Shown: piece after piece, positions 33,051 to 45,280 of the stretch
Numbering within the stretch: the stretch's first letter is position 1
Layout of the letters: each line of letters opens with the position of its first letter
Assembly: GCA_028671895.1 (NCBI GenBank)
Contig: CM053801.1
Location: 11,879,375-11,943,374, forward strand
Direction of reading: 5' to 3'
DNA length: 64,000 nt
DNA from: Oenanthe sinensis
Taxonomy: Eukaryota; Streptophyta; Magnoliopsida; Apiales; Apiaceae
The notes under the pieces: generated by a model
Databases searched by the model: none
What the model was told of the DNA's origin: nothing
The model's input: the letters and a program-made list of their open reading frames with translations, nothing else
Made by a program: the position numbers and the translations under genes

Positions 33051-34346
33051 CTTGTTTACGGAAGATAAATGTGTTACCTAAGAATAACATTATTTGAAAA
33101 ATGAAAAAATTGATAAAAAAATGTTAAGAACATATTTTTTCAGAAAGTAACATAAAAATGACGTTAAACGTATTGATTTTACAGTTCTCATATTATTAGT
33201 TTTGAGGTAAATTTAACAAATAAATGTGTACGTATATATGGCACTCAGTGCATGGTAATCATTTTAGCTACAATATTTTCACCATTCTTTATCAAGTACA
33301 GTAGTTTTCTGACCATGCATCGTATTTATGAATGTTTTCCCCAATTATGGCGATTTTTTTTATATAAGTAGATCTTCCCCAAAAACAATTTTTCCTTGCA
33401 CCTTCGTCCATAATTTTAGGCCGCTATATTAGTTTTCCAAAATGATAATAGTGTACTATTATGGTTGCTAAAACAACCAATTTAAAACTTGTACAAAATA
33501 CAGTATAAGAAGAATTCGAAAACCTTATAACCATAACCTTATAACTTACTCCCTCCGTTCATTTTTATTGCATATATAATATTTACGACAAGTTTAATAA
33601 GATAATGTCTAAGCCTTTATTACATGAATGCTTTATTGCTTTGGTGGCAGAGGCACTGAGGCAGTACATAATACTAGTAAAATTATTGAATATATATAGT
33701 AGATTGTTCCCGTAAAGTTTGATTTATATACCAATTGTAATTTGTGAGGAGACATTCTGGTAATTAATAATTTTAGGCTTGAGGTACAGTGTATACGATT
33801 CAATGAGCTGAAGACTCTTGGTTATAAGTTGCAACTTTGTAATATTCCTTATCATTGTCATTATGGCAGTTCTTGATGCTGCTCCCCTGCTGAATTTTAT
33901 CTACGAAAACTGACAAATGATTAAAGGTAACGGTATATACATTGAAATCTAATTCTATATATACGCGATAAAAATAAGTGGATCCTTATATATAAAAAAC
34001 ACACCCTACTGCTTCTAATTCTTGCGGTAAGATATGCATGCACTTGGCGGGCACCAGCCCTATAATTAAGAAAAGAATGCAGTATGGAGTAGGTAAAACT
34101 TTCAGCATGCTGTGGAGTATTTTCTTTCGAGAAGTATATACACAAACAGATTGGAACGAAAAACGCAACAATTTATTTCACCAAATCATATCTTACACGT
34201 TCAAGAGTTGAACAAAAGGGAACCAGAGATCGAGATTTACATAATTAATTAAACTTATGTACAACATAAAGAAAGTTGACGCACAACTTCACCACTTAAA
34301 TGAAATTGCTCATGATAATATTTCCATATGCAGTTCTCAAGCTTTA
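33051..34346. other. Intergenic region
   Basis: No gene supported. A single Stowaway-like terminus (TACTCCCTCCGTTCATTTTTAT at 33548) has no clear partner. The right end probably holds the 3' UTR of the next minus-strand small gene. Confidence 0.4.
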
Positions 34347-34547
34347 TTACAATGTAGCCCTTTCAATTCTATTATTCGAGAAATTGGAGGGATGAATCTT
34401 GTTTTTACCATCGGATTTGCAAGTGTTGCAGGCACTTGAACCTTCCACTCCATCCTTTTCTAATCTCTCTTTCTCCTTTTGCAGTTTCTCTTGAAGACGC
34501 TTTTGTTGAACGTGAAGAAGACCATAACTAGCACCTGTTGACGACAT
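34347..34547 (-). CDS. Small protein, type A copy 2 (66 aa)
   Basis: 66 aa starting MSSTGASYGLLHVQQKRLQE. It is nearly identical to copy 1 through the helix, the ACNTC pair and IHPSN, with a different last ten residues (ending RIERATL) because the stop has shifted. Differences from copy 1 are single substitutions with the frame kept. It lies between the downstream block of unit 1 and the remains of unit 2. Function unknown. Confidence 0.65.
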   Translation of the reverse strand: MSSTGASYGLLHVQQKRLQEKLQKEKERLEKDGVEGSSACNTCKSDGKNKIHPSNFSNNRIERATL

Positions 34548-34689
34548 TGTGATTTGTGAATTATAATGCAGATTGGAAGTTATAATATATTGTATGCGTG
34601 TCTCTATATCTTGGTATTAGACTATGAGTTTGTTATGGAGTTGGAGAAGAAACTGAATGGTACTTGTAGGAAAAAAATTGCCATTTTTT

Positions 34690-35230
34690 AATATCCAATG
34701 ACTGAATATTTAATATTAAGCCATGGATATGGAGCTTGTATCGTTGGACATGATTAAGTAGCTACTCTGTGTGCGTGTGTATTAAATATTACTACATGTA
34801 AAATTAATACGTATACATATACTGTATAATTTACACACATTAGTTAGGACCTTAACAAAGTGATGAACTAATATTGGGGAGTGAGGTTCAATCAAAGTGG
34901 TTGCCCAGCTCTTTTGCTCTTAATTGTATTAAATTGGTTTAACTTTTCTTCACTTCAAACTTTGAGTAGAAGCAAATGATCATTATATATACAGTACTAT
35001 TATCGATCTGCAGAGCCACTAGAGTTTAGGTAATAGTGTATAGTTCCATTTGCACAGTGGGATTCACTGTGTTGGCCTGCCCATTAACAGTTTTCTACAT
35101 TAATTGTTAGCCACTACCATTATATTTTGGAAACAAATTGATGGTAAGAAGCCTCACTAGCAGAGTTAATTAGTTTAACGGTTGCATGCATGGCTAATCA
35201 GCGCAAGCACTGTGCATTGTTAATTTGCCA
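34690..35230. promoter_or_regulatory. Conserved upstream block of type A gene, copy 2
   Basis: Counterpart of 27840-28480. Shared words include TTTTTAATATCCAAT next to the gene, CCATTTGCACAGTGGGATT, CCCATTAACAGTTTTCTACA and GGAAACAAATT. No long open frame lies in either copy. Confidence 0.5.
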
Positions 35231-35689
35231 CTTTGCATGGTGGAGATGTCAATAATATAGTTAGGATAAGTCCAACTACTTAAAACCTGTCTTAATCGAC
35301 TCACGTACGTGGCTGCTACTAATTAATTAAGGTCTTGTTGATTGACAATTGGTGTTGCAGAAGATATATATATATATACAAGTATAGGTTTTCAGTAGTT
35401 TATTTAGGCTAGCTAGCTACAAGCCTTCTGCAGGTTGCTTAAAAGGTGAAGAAGTTCATGGAGTTGAGAATGGACTTAAAAGAGTAGAACAGGTTAATTA
35501 GAACTGATCAGTTATCCGTAACTATTGAATTATATATATAAGGATAGAGTATATAAGTCATCTGTTGATAGTGTACGTAATCATATATTAAGGGTAAGAA
35601 GAGAGAGGGTAGTGAAGGATTAACTAATAAAGATCATGTTTATGGCACTAGCTACATGCAAAAACATCATCATGATGAAAAGACAGAAA

Positions 35690-36490
35690 ATGTATACTGA
35701 GAAACATGAAAGTTTGTATAGTGATATAGTGGAATTAAGTAAAACAACTTGGAGAACCCAACAATTTCAACACTTTCGGTGGGATTAATTTCGCCTTGAT
35801 GAATGGTTTTCAGATTTCAACATGCAAGCAGGTATACAGGGTAAAATCTAGAAAAGAAAATTAGGGAGGGCACTGGATTATTTTTTAATATACACCCTTA
35901 TCAAATTTAATTTTTGAGAGAACACTTCTATATTTTGTGAAAATTTTAATGATAAAATTTTGTCAATTTTTTTTAAGGGGCTCATGCCCCCCTAATCTCT
36001 AATTTAATAAAATTTTCCGGTCCCAAACTCAGGTTTAACTGTATATACGATATGATCAATAAATTAATTATAGAACTGAAATATTTACAATTATATATAT
36101 ATATATATAATTTTATTCAATAAAATTTATAAATATAAAATAGTAATAATGTGTAATACTAATTGTAACAAATATTTATTACATTAACAAAATATTAAAT
36201 ATATTTTAGATACAATTCAAACAATGCCCATTGTATGCTACGTGCCGCATATGGTTGGTGACATGGAGGACTGGGTCTAGTTGGACATCATTGAATAGTT
36301 TTAACTTCTATCCATCAGCATTGATATTTAATTTGACTTCATTTTTTCAGTGGGAATCTCCTTTTAGTTGTTTTTATTTTCATATTTATTCCGGTCTATG
36401 GTTAGTAAAGACTTAATAATATGCGATGAAACAAGCCACTGTTGGTCGAGGTCGTGTTTTCCAATTAAGTGGCTTTTGCAAATTTTGTTT
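35690..36490. pseudogene. Unit 2 remnant: type B upstream block without the gene
   Basis: GAGAAACATGAAAGTTTG (35699) and TTGGAGAACCC match the leader side of the type B gene. TTGGACATCATTGAATAGT, AGTGGGAATCTCC and GAGGTCGTGTTTTCC (36280-36470) match its distal upstream block. No type B coding sequence remains to the left, so the gene body of this unit has been deleted. At 35840-36030 an unrelated insert carries the CTCATGCCCCCCTAA-type end of a common plant repeat. Confidence 0.5.
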
Positions 36491-37672
36491 CTGCAAATAT
36501 TATTATCCGGCCTTTGGCTCATTTCGCGGAATTCAACAATTTTTTTTGTCGTAACTCATAAAAACTCTGAATTTTTCTTTTTAAAATGAAAATATTCTTA
36601 TTAAAAACTTAAACATTCAGACCTTACGATGAATAATAAAATTTGGGGAGCATTAACTCAACAAACTAACAAATTAATTAATGAAACTGTGTCGGGATAC
36701 CGAAGTAGTTCTAGAACCTGAGATTGATTTCATGAAATTTTTTAAAATAATAGGGTGTTTTAATATAAATTTTTAATGATAAATTTGTAATTATACATAA
36801 TATTCTGAAATTACAATAGCACCCTCATTTTCAATATGAGATTTGAGTATAACGAAAATTAGGCGAGATCGACCTCGGGTCCTCAATATCATATATATAA
36901 ATCTAAGATGTATTACAAATTTAAACTCATCTAAATATATTATATATTTACACGCGAAAATATATAATTGAAATGAACATTATACTAATAATGTTCAGCC
37001 CGAATAGAATCATGGTTTAAGATTCAAGATTCCGATTAAGATTCAGACCAAGACCAGTATAATTAGTATAAAGGTTGTCACATTAGATTTTATTAATTGT
37101 TCACAGCTATACTGAATTAGTAAAAGGCAAAAATAGTTTAAAATCTTATCACATTCAAAAAGATACTTATCATCACTGGATATTTAACATAATTGTAAAC
37201 AGTACTTATCATAATGTAATTGTATAATCCACAAAGACACATAATTAATGTAAGTTATCTGCAGCCCACTAATTACCAGTTAATTACTAATTAGTGAGGA
37301 TGATCATGTTTAAATTTAGTGGTGTTACGTTTTCGACTCACGTTACATTTTTATATATTAGTTCTATGCATCACTAACTAATAATTAATTAGATCGACGC
37401 CCAACTATGCATTAACAGCCAATAGCAGGAGAGCAAAAGTAAGCATTAAAATTTCATGAAAGAACAATCATAAAATTGTCTTTTATTAAAATAATAATTA
37501 AGCAATGCATTAAAGTTTGGTTAATTACTATTATAGAATATAGATGCATACACAACTGCTTTAACAGCAGACGCAGAATCACTTCCAAAAGACGGAGCTA
37601 GCTAGGATGTTAAATTATTGAATATTATTATTAATTCCCGTATAGTTTGATAATGAAAGGCGGCCTTCTAGC
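36491..37672. other. Intergenic; downstream block copy 2 (left part)
   Basis: AT-rich without a gene. From about 37380 it matches the downstream blocks of the other units (CAACTATGCATTAACAG, GCAAAAGTAAGCATTAA, GATAATGAAAGG), then is interrupted by the hAT-like element. Confidence 0.45.
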
Positions 37673-38440
37673 TCAACATGGCCACGGTTGGTGAACCGTG
37701 GGTTTCGGTTCGTGAAAATCTTAGAACCGGAACCTGAACCTGAACCTTAACAAAATATAAACCGCCGGTTCCGGTTCAAACGGTTCAAGTTCATGGTTTG
37801 ACCCGGTTTTGACTCGGTTCAAGATCCGGTTCCGGTTCAGTTTCGAATCTTATAAATAAAAAAATAATTTATATAAGAAATATCGTTAAATTAATTCGTA
37901 TTTTTTATTAAAAACAAGTAAATATATTACAATAAATTTTATATGTTTTACAACTTACAAGAATATAACAAACCATATAATTTATTACAATAATATTTAT
38001 AACATATACTAACTCGATCCACCCGATTCGGAGGTGGTGGGAATTGTTGTAGGATCTCCACAATATTCGTCGGATGAGGATGATGAAGCGATGTTGGATT
38101 GTGTTTTTAATTCTGCTCTTTTCCAATCATTCACACAAACTTATGTTTCTAAAGATTCGGGAGCCAATCTTGATCTCCTTGGATCCAAAATATTTCCTCT
38201 TATGCTGAATGTTTGTTCCACCGCAACAATTGAGGCTAGACATGACCACGGTTCGTAAACCGTAGGTTCCGGTTCGTGAACCGCCGGTTCAGGTTTGTGA
38301 AAATATTGAACCGGAACCTGAACCTTAACAAGATATAAACCGCCGGTTCCGGTTCAAACGATTCAGGTTCAGATTCAGGGTTTGACCGGTTTTGACCCGG
38401 TCCGGTTAGCCGGTTCCGGTTCGGTTTGGCCATGTCTACA
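37673..38440. mobile_element. hAT-like non-autonomous element
   Basis: Flanked by TTCTAGC (37666-37672 and 38442-38448; 8-bp CTTCTAGC/GTTCTAGC with one mismatch). The undisrupted site exists at about 32963 (CTTCTAGCAACCAAGAA), which shows the insertion directly. The ends carry ACATGGCCA in inverted orientation. Both flanks are packed with GGTTCCGGTTC/GAACCGGAACC words, and a second, inner left end starts at 38236. A 74-codon frame at 38034 is not recognisable as transposase. Confidence 0.7.
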
Positions 38441-38721
38441 GTTCTAGCAACCAAGAATGCTTGAAATTTAGGTACACGAGTGACGCGCATAAAGAGTGTA
38501 TATTGTATACAGGTAACAGTAACTTAGTGAAGAAGGTTTAAAATAGATAGATAGCCATGCATGCATTACGTTGAGAAGAAAACGGAGTTCTTTACTAGAT
38601 AAATTCCCATATTGTACAACAATTTTGAACCATAGCGAATGTGTATTACAACTTACAACAGGTTCTTAACAATCTAGATCAACAATGCGAATGTGTATTA
38701 CAAGAGGTTCTTATCACAGAC

Positions 38722-38895
38722 TTATTTTGATTGTTTCTCTTGAGCTGCACCAGAACTCCGAGAACGCAGAAGTGCCAGCGTAAATCTCCCTATTACAGAA
38801 TTTACTTTCGTCTTTCGCATTTTCTGCATTTTCTCGTCGAGACGCTTTTGCTGCATATAAATCAATGCATAGCTAGCGCCATTACTGGATGACAT
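38722..38895 (-). CDS. Small protein, type B copy 2 (57 aa)
   Basis: 57 aa starting MSSSNGASYALIYMQQKRLD, the same length as copy 1 at 29404. Changes are scattered substitutions only (for example LLRSRSSGAAQEKQSK at the end), without indels, which supports coding selection. It is too short for a 60-codon ORF filter. Downstream and upstream flanks also match copy 1. Function unknown. Confidence 0.62.
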   Translation of the reverse strand: MSSSNGASYALIYMQQKRLDEKMQKMRKTKVNSVIGRFTLALLRSRSSGAAQEKQSK

Positions 38896-39460
38896 AATTG
38901 TTATTAGTAATACTGTAAGAGTTAGATTTATATAAATGCTAATTCATGCAACATAAGAGAGAATTTGAAATATGAATGTTTGTGGTGTATTGCTGGAATG
39001 AATTTGGAGACGCAAACATATAGAAATTTATAGAAAAGATTTTTTGTATAATTGTTAGAAACAGTGTGTTTGTTTAATGGCTGACGATTCACTCATACTT
39101 TTATAGTTTATTCATGTAATTAAGTAAGGATTATTCATCTATTATTTAAGGTTGCAAGCTCTCCTTGAGGCTTAATCAAATACATGACACACAAAAACTA
39201 AATACACATAGCTGCCAACTATTAGTTGGTGTCTTGGTGATATGGAGGAAGCAGCGCTGGACATCATTGAATAGTTATATATAGTTTTAAGCTTTTCTTA
39301 TTCAATTTGACTTGATTGTTTGAGTGGGAATCTTCTTTTAGTTGTTTTGGTCAATGCAGAGTTTGGTATGAAGCAAGTAGAGCTCTTGAAAAGGCAGTGT
39401 TGGTGGAGGTCGTGTTTGCCCATGAAGTGGTTTAGCGGCTTCTGCAAATCAAGTAGATTT
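38896..39460. promoter_or_regulatory. Upstream block of type B gene, copy 2
   Basis: Matches 29578-30190 and 35690-36490: GGTTGCAAGCTCTCC, CTTAATCAAATACATG, CATCATTGAATAGT, AGTGGGAATCTTCTTTTAG, GGAGGTCGTGTTT and CCATGAAGTGG. Confidence 0.55.
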
Positions 39461-39822
39461 CTGTAATGTACGTGGCTATTTGACCCTTGGCTCTATTTGC
39501 ATGGGGACAGCTGATTACGACATAGCTAACTACATACTTTGTACACGTACATATTATTGAAATGTTTAGCCTAAATGTACGTGATACATTATTCAGTATA
39601 TATACTGCGATGCTACATGAATCTGTGTGTGCGCACGGCACACTAGCAAAATGTACACATTAAAATCTAACATAGAAGTTTGTTCTAGCAGAATAGCGGA
39701 CTCACAATTCTAATTATATTTAGACTATATATGCAGCAGCTTTTTATAAGCTAATTTTAACACAAGTTTTTTACGGAATATATATGTGATTGAGATTTAA
39801 CAGTTTCGATTAGGAGGCCACG

Positions 39823-40341
39823 CACTACAAGAATTTCGGCTAAATTCGACCGATAAAATCTGGTCACAATTAGATAAATTCGACTGGTGCCAGTCATATT
39901 AAACCAAATTCGACCGAAACAAAGTTGGTCACAATTAAGGGAGTCGAATTTAGTGTATCGGTCGAATTTAACTGAATTCGACTAACTTAATTCAATCATT
40001 TTAATTCGACCGGCTAAATTTGACTAATCGCGGTCATTTTTAAGTCATCTAGATTTTTTTAATTTGAATTTCAAATTTCTAAGCAAATTTAAATTTCCCA
40101 CCCAATCCAAAAAAATTCAACCACATTTGTTTACTTTTATAAATTCAACCGGTTTTTTCAATCGAATTAAATTCGATCATTTTTAGCCATTTAATAAATT
40201 CGACCAAGTTTAGTCATTTTAATAAATTCGACCAACCGTCTTTCAATCAATTTAAGTTTACAAAATATTGTAATGGTTTTAAAAATTCGACCATTTGTAG
40301 TCGAAGACACCTTTACGATGTAAGATACCTTTCTTGTAGTG
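39823..40341. mobile_element. Small CACTA (En/Spm) element
   Basis: 519 bp starting CACTACAAGAA and ending TTCTTGTAGTG, the perfect inverted ends of CACTA transposons. Subterminal repeats of AATTCGACC/GGTCGAATT occur more than ten times, as expected for transposase-binding motifs. No transposase is encoded. The flanking triplets ACG/ACA agree at two of three bases. Confidence 0.92.
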
Positions 40342-42328
40342 ACATATATGATTTAACACTCATAACAAAAATCAAAACAGAACTTATCATATATGTTGTA
40401 ACTGTATAATCCACAAACATGCATGCATAAACAATGAGTGCTAGCTAGTTAAATAATACTGTATCTGCAGCCGACTAACCAATTAACAAGCGAGGAATGA
40501 GGATGATTCTTTTTTTAATAATTAACTTTATGCATCTCTAGCTAATAATAGTGACTCCTCACTAGTATTTTCGTAACTACATATTGACAACAACCATTTA
40601 ACTTTAATTACTTAATTAGACGGGCCAATTATGTATCAACAGGAAAGCAAAAATGAACACTAAGAATTCCGAAAACAGCAATTACAATATAATAATTTAA
40701 GCTTGATTAATAGTTAATAATATCATACATGCTTTCGCGGCAGCCCAGGCATTACTTATAAAGGAATGAGCTAGGAGCTATCATTGAATATTGTAAATTA
40801 TTCCGGTAAAGTTTGAAAATGAAAGGAGACATTCTATCGACCAAGAAATAGTATATAAATTGTATATGCTTGAAATTTAGGTTATAAAGGAGACAGACAC
40901 TGGACACACTTGAATGAGCTAGCTATATTAAATATTATATGTGTGTGTACATTGTGTTTCGTGTAATGGCCGACTATGTTAGATGCTACGTGGATAGATT
41001 AGAACACAGAAAAAAATGACAAGGATTTTTTTATATATGTAGTTTTTAAGGTCTTCGTAGTCATAATTTTAGAATTGCTCTTTTCTTGTGGCTTAACTGG
41101 GCTACATTAATATAGTTGTGAAGCTTAAAAAACTACTATAACTGTATCATCTACTTATAATCTCTAGCTAGGTATATATAATTGGATCGGAGTTGGCACA
41201 GTCGACATTTTGATTTTAGTTTCCGATCATCCTTATATATTAGTCGATTCATAGTTGTTGTTGGTCGGTTTTTATCTGTCCATTATCGATCGATCAGTTC
41301 TTTCCTCAAGTACTGCCGAGTCGTCAATTGATCTAATGTGTCCCACAACCACAAATTAACCCCTTACATGAATTTTATTATAATTTTCGGAGACAAGTAG
41401 CAATTCTTGTTTCCGATCAAGCGTCTGAACTTTAGGGTTGCTCTGGTTTGTCCAAACTCATGGTCATGGATACCAATCAATTCATTCTATTTCTATATAT
41501 AGAGCTCTATATATTATACTCATATCTATTATCTAATATTATACGTTCTGTACATAATGGCCCCTCAGGCCTCAACCATTTACGTGGAGCTGATAATATA
41601 ATTATCCATTCTTACGTACGTGTGTTTCTGGCTGTAGGGCTTTATTTAATTTAAACAGTAGAATATATCATATATATGTCGTGATCCAGAACTAAACTAA
41701 ATCTCTCGAAATCGATTGGCCGAACCCCAAAATGTGTATAACTAAGCAAGTAGCTAGCTAGTGTGTTGATTAAAATTCAAGTGGCTCGTAGTGTATCTTT
41801 TTATAATTAATTAGCTTATCAACTCTCACTAGCTCAGTGCCATAGCCCTTAACAAAAACTTTTAATAATATATTCTGGACTTTGAACTGAAATATTCAAT
41901 ATTTAAGTGGCTAACCTTTTTGAAACTTGATGTTCAGTGCAGAGTATATTCAATATTCAATATTTAAGTTTCATATCCCTCAGCATCACACAATAGTCAT
42001 ATATTTCTAGCTTACAATGCATGACAGTCACATATGGATACACGTTTCTGCAGTCTGCATACCATAGGTCTGAATGTCTGATTAGTGTATGTAAGCTGCT
42101 AACATGTCAAACTGGGCAAGAGAATTTTATTTTTTTCAAAATGTTCAATAACAGATTTATATATATAAGCACCAAACACTGCCGTTTCTACTTAGATTTA
42201 ATGTATAGATTTGAATTATCGACCTGTTATAAAGAAAAATAATATCTACGGACTTGCAGGATGAATGATAAAAGCAGTATTCACAATATTTAAGGTTGAA
42301 CACTGACTATCAGATGTATTAACAATTA
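40342..42328. other. Intergenic; downstream block copy 3
   Basis: 40560-40920 repeats the downstream block (GGAAAGCAAAAATGAACACTAAG, GAAAGGAGACATTC, ACCAAGAAATAGTATA, CTTGAAATTTAGGT). The rest, to 42328, has no recognisable gene; short frames at 41448 and 42021 look random. Confidence 0.45.
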
Positions 42329-42782
42329 CGGGGTGGTTTGGTTCATGGTTGTTATCGGATTGGAATTAGGAATCGAGTTAAGGTGACATGAGTATCAAAT
42401 ATCATTCCCGATATCATGTGTTTGATTGAATTGTGAAATTAATTTATTAATTTAATATATTTTTAATTTTAATGAGGAAAAAATATAAGCAGTTAATATA
42501 AATAATAAATCATTATTATTTCTCAAACATTAAACAATATCATTATAAATTTTTTATTTCAAGAATTAACACGTAATTTTATAAATAAATATAAAAATAA
42601 TAACTTTTAATTTGATTCTCATACTCATGGCTCATACCCACCTCCCCTGGAGTATTAAAAACTCATACTTATGGGTTTGAGATATGGGTTTTAAAATAAA
42701 AATTTTAAACCAAACATCATATATGAGTTTGAAATAAACAAAACTAATATCAGATACCTACATATCACGAACCAACCTACCC
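42329..42782. mobile_element. MITE, PIF/Harbinger-like
   Basis: 454 bp. The ends CGGGGTGGTTTGGTTCATG and CACGAACCAACCTACCC are imperfect inverted repeats, flanked by TTA (42326-42328 and 42783-42785). That trinucleotide duplication is typical of Harbinger/Tourist elements. Confidence 0.85.
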
Positions 42783-42785
42783 TTA

Positions 42786-43219
42786 CATGGTAGTGTGAAA
42801 TGTTGCAAATTAAAGTTAGTTGATTATTGAATGTAAATTTATATTAATTTTTCCTTTCTTCTAATGAATTATATTAGATTTAAAATAATTAGTCCATTAG
42901 TGGGTGGAGTGATAAATTTAGAGATACTTCCTCGGCCCACCTTATACAATTTTAGATTTGTACATTCCAATGATTCGATCAAAATAAAATAAAAAATTGA
43001 AGTAAATACTCGCAGAGTTTATAATCCTAATCTCCGGATTGTGTGTCATACATTCATAACCTTCACGGATTGAAGCAAATAATATTATTTTGATTTAAAA
43101 ACAAATTTAAAATTGAAATATATTGTAAGCAATACTTAATAAATTTTTTAAATTAACATAAACTTAAGACATCACTTAATTTCGGTAAAATTTAATGCAT
43201 ACTTTTTACGAAAACTTTA
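42786..43219. other. Intergenic region
   Basis: AT-rich. A lone CTTCCTCGGCCCACCTTATAC near 42928 resembles a decayed Stowaway end. Nothing else recognised. Confidence 0.4.
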
Positions 43220-43483
43220 CTACCTTCATCCTCAATTAGTTGTCCACTATGTTTTATTGTGCAGTCAAATTATCTAATCTTTGACTGTAATTTAAAATAA
43301 TATATAATTAAAAAAAATAAACTTTTATATTATTAAAATATATATATATATATATAATCCACTTTAAAATGTATTTTCTAGTTTTTTAAAATTATAAAAG
43401 AACAATTTTCAATTTTTAATCAAAGATTAGTCAATTTGATCAAAAAAAATCAAAAAAAGACAAGTAAATAGGGATGGAAGTAG
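43220..43483. mobile_element. Stowaway-like MITE
   Basis: 264 bp, with ends CTACCTTCATCC and the inverted GGATGGAAGTAG (one base differs inside), flanked by TA. The subterminal CAATTAGTTGTCCACT and ATTAGTCAATTTGATC regions are also partly complementary. Confidence 0.8.
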
Positions 43484-45280
43484 TATCATGCATTGATCAA
43501 AATAGCGAATGCGAAGATTACTTTCGATTTATTTATGAATTTTGTTTTTTATACATTTCAAGAAAAAAAATCATTTCATAGATTGTTGGGCCGGCATTTT
43601 AGATTCTGGACAGATCGATATATGAATCCACGACCTTTATTCCCTTCCAATCCAGTGTTATTATATTATCTTGTTCAACTGGGCTTCTATATGATTTGAA
43701 TTGGCTAGACTTTTGTGGTACAAGGTCTTTTTACCGGAAATTATTTGATTAATAAAGAAAAGGTTCCTGGCCCTACACTACAGCTCGACATACTAGTCCC
43801 ATAATAATAACGTGGGAAAAAAATAGGAAACTGTCATTCGTCCCATGGTCATACAATGATTTTAGGTAGGGATGTATCCCTCATTCAATCTTCACTCGCG
43901 GCTTGTTTAGATAGGAGTTGTGTTGGGCTGAGTTGGAAATTTTAAAACCACGTTTGAGAAAAGATTTAGCAGGAGCGGTGGGGTTTTAATGTGTCGGTGA
44001 GGGGTTAGCAAGTAGTGAAAAAAGGCGGGCTTTCGAACTCAATCTGTGGGTGTTGGAAGGATAGAACGGCAGCCTGACTCACTCTGGTTCCAACAATTCT
44101 CTTCTCTCTACCGATTCATTTTCTGTTTTTTTTTATTAATCTGTCTCTTATCTCATAGACGTGTATATGTTTATACGTAAATTGCTTAAACAAAATTCAC
44201 TCGAGTGGCCAGTGAACTGGAATGGTTTTGTTCAACTTTTTTTATTTTATTTTTAATCATATATGTACGCTTATTGTGAAATAATTAATTTAAATATAAA
44301 TGTATATATAAATTAATTATTACGTAATTATTTACTTCAATTAATATAATATAATATAATATGAAAAATTATTTTATCATCAATCACAATCATAAATTTA
44401 TACATATTTTATTAAAAATTATTTATTCTATTACATTTTTAATAATTTTTTTGTTTTTGTAACTTTCATGTCAATCAAACATACGAGAGATAGATTGTTA
44501 GACCATTTTTATTTTAGTGTCAAAATTACATTATTTATAAAATCAAATTTAATGAAGTTGCACTATATTCTACCAAAATCTTTGACATTAAAATATTTTT
44601 CTTTTAACTTAACAAATTACTTTTTTTAATAAAACGTTTGTTAACATATAAATTCATAAAAACATTTCTTAATTATATGAATCTATAATTATGATTTATC
44701 AAAAATAATATTAATTAATTTTTATTTGTATAAAAATTTACTCAAAAAATTGATTAACATGTGAACTCATAATTCATACTTTATTATTTCCACATCATTT
44801 AAATGAACTTGTGTCATCAATTAATTTATGTACTTTTCAAACATCTATGAGGGGGTTTTGATTAACCTGTGGAACTCATAATTCATACTTTATTATTTCC
44901 ACACCATTTAAATGAACTTGGGTCATCAATAAATTTATGTACTTTTCAAACATCTAACATGAACCCCTGGATTAAAATTTACTATGTAACAATGCCAAGG
45001 TACGCACGGCTTATAAAATTATATTAAAATGTTATATTTGACCGTGGTTAAAAGTTATTTTAAATCTATTTTTATATATGCAAAAATTTCAACTAAATCT
45101 ATTTTTAAAATAATAATAAAATAGATATACAAGTTAGTCGAATATACATTTTCTATTATGGCCTAAATAAGTGTATAATTATAAAATTATCAAATTTGAT
45201 AAATTATCTTCACGTGACTTAATTAATTTTTATTATTTAAAAATATTTAATAATCAATGTAATAGTTTAATTTCAAATAT
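43484..45280. other. Intergenic region with a 108-base duplication
   Basis: No gene supported. 44751-44846 is repeated at 44859-44955 (shared AACTCATAATTCATACTTTA and TTTATGTACTTTTCAAACAT), with a period of 108 bases. Confidence 0.5.

Noticed and set aside
38034..38258. 74-codon frame in the hAT-like element as transposase
   Set aside because: No recognisable hAT dimerisation or catalytic motif, and it overlaps the GGTTCCGG repeats.
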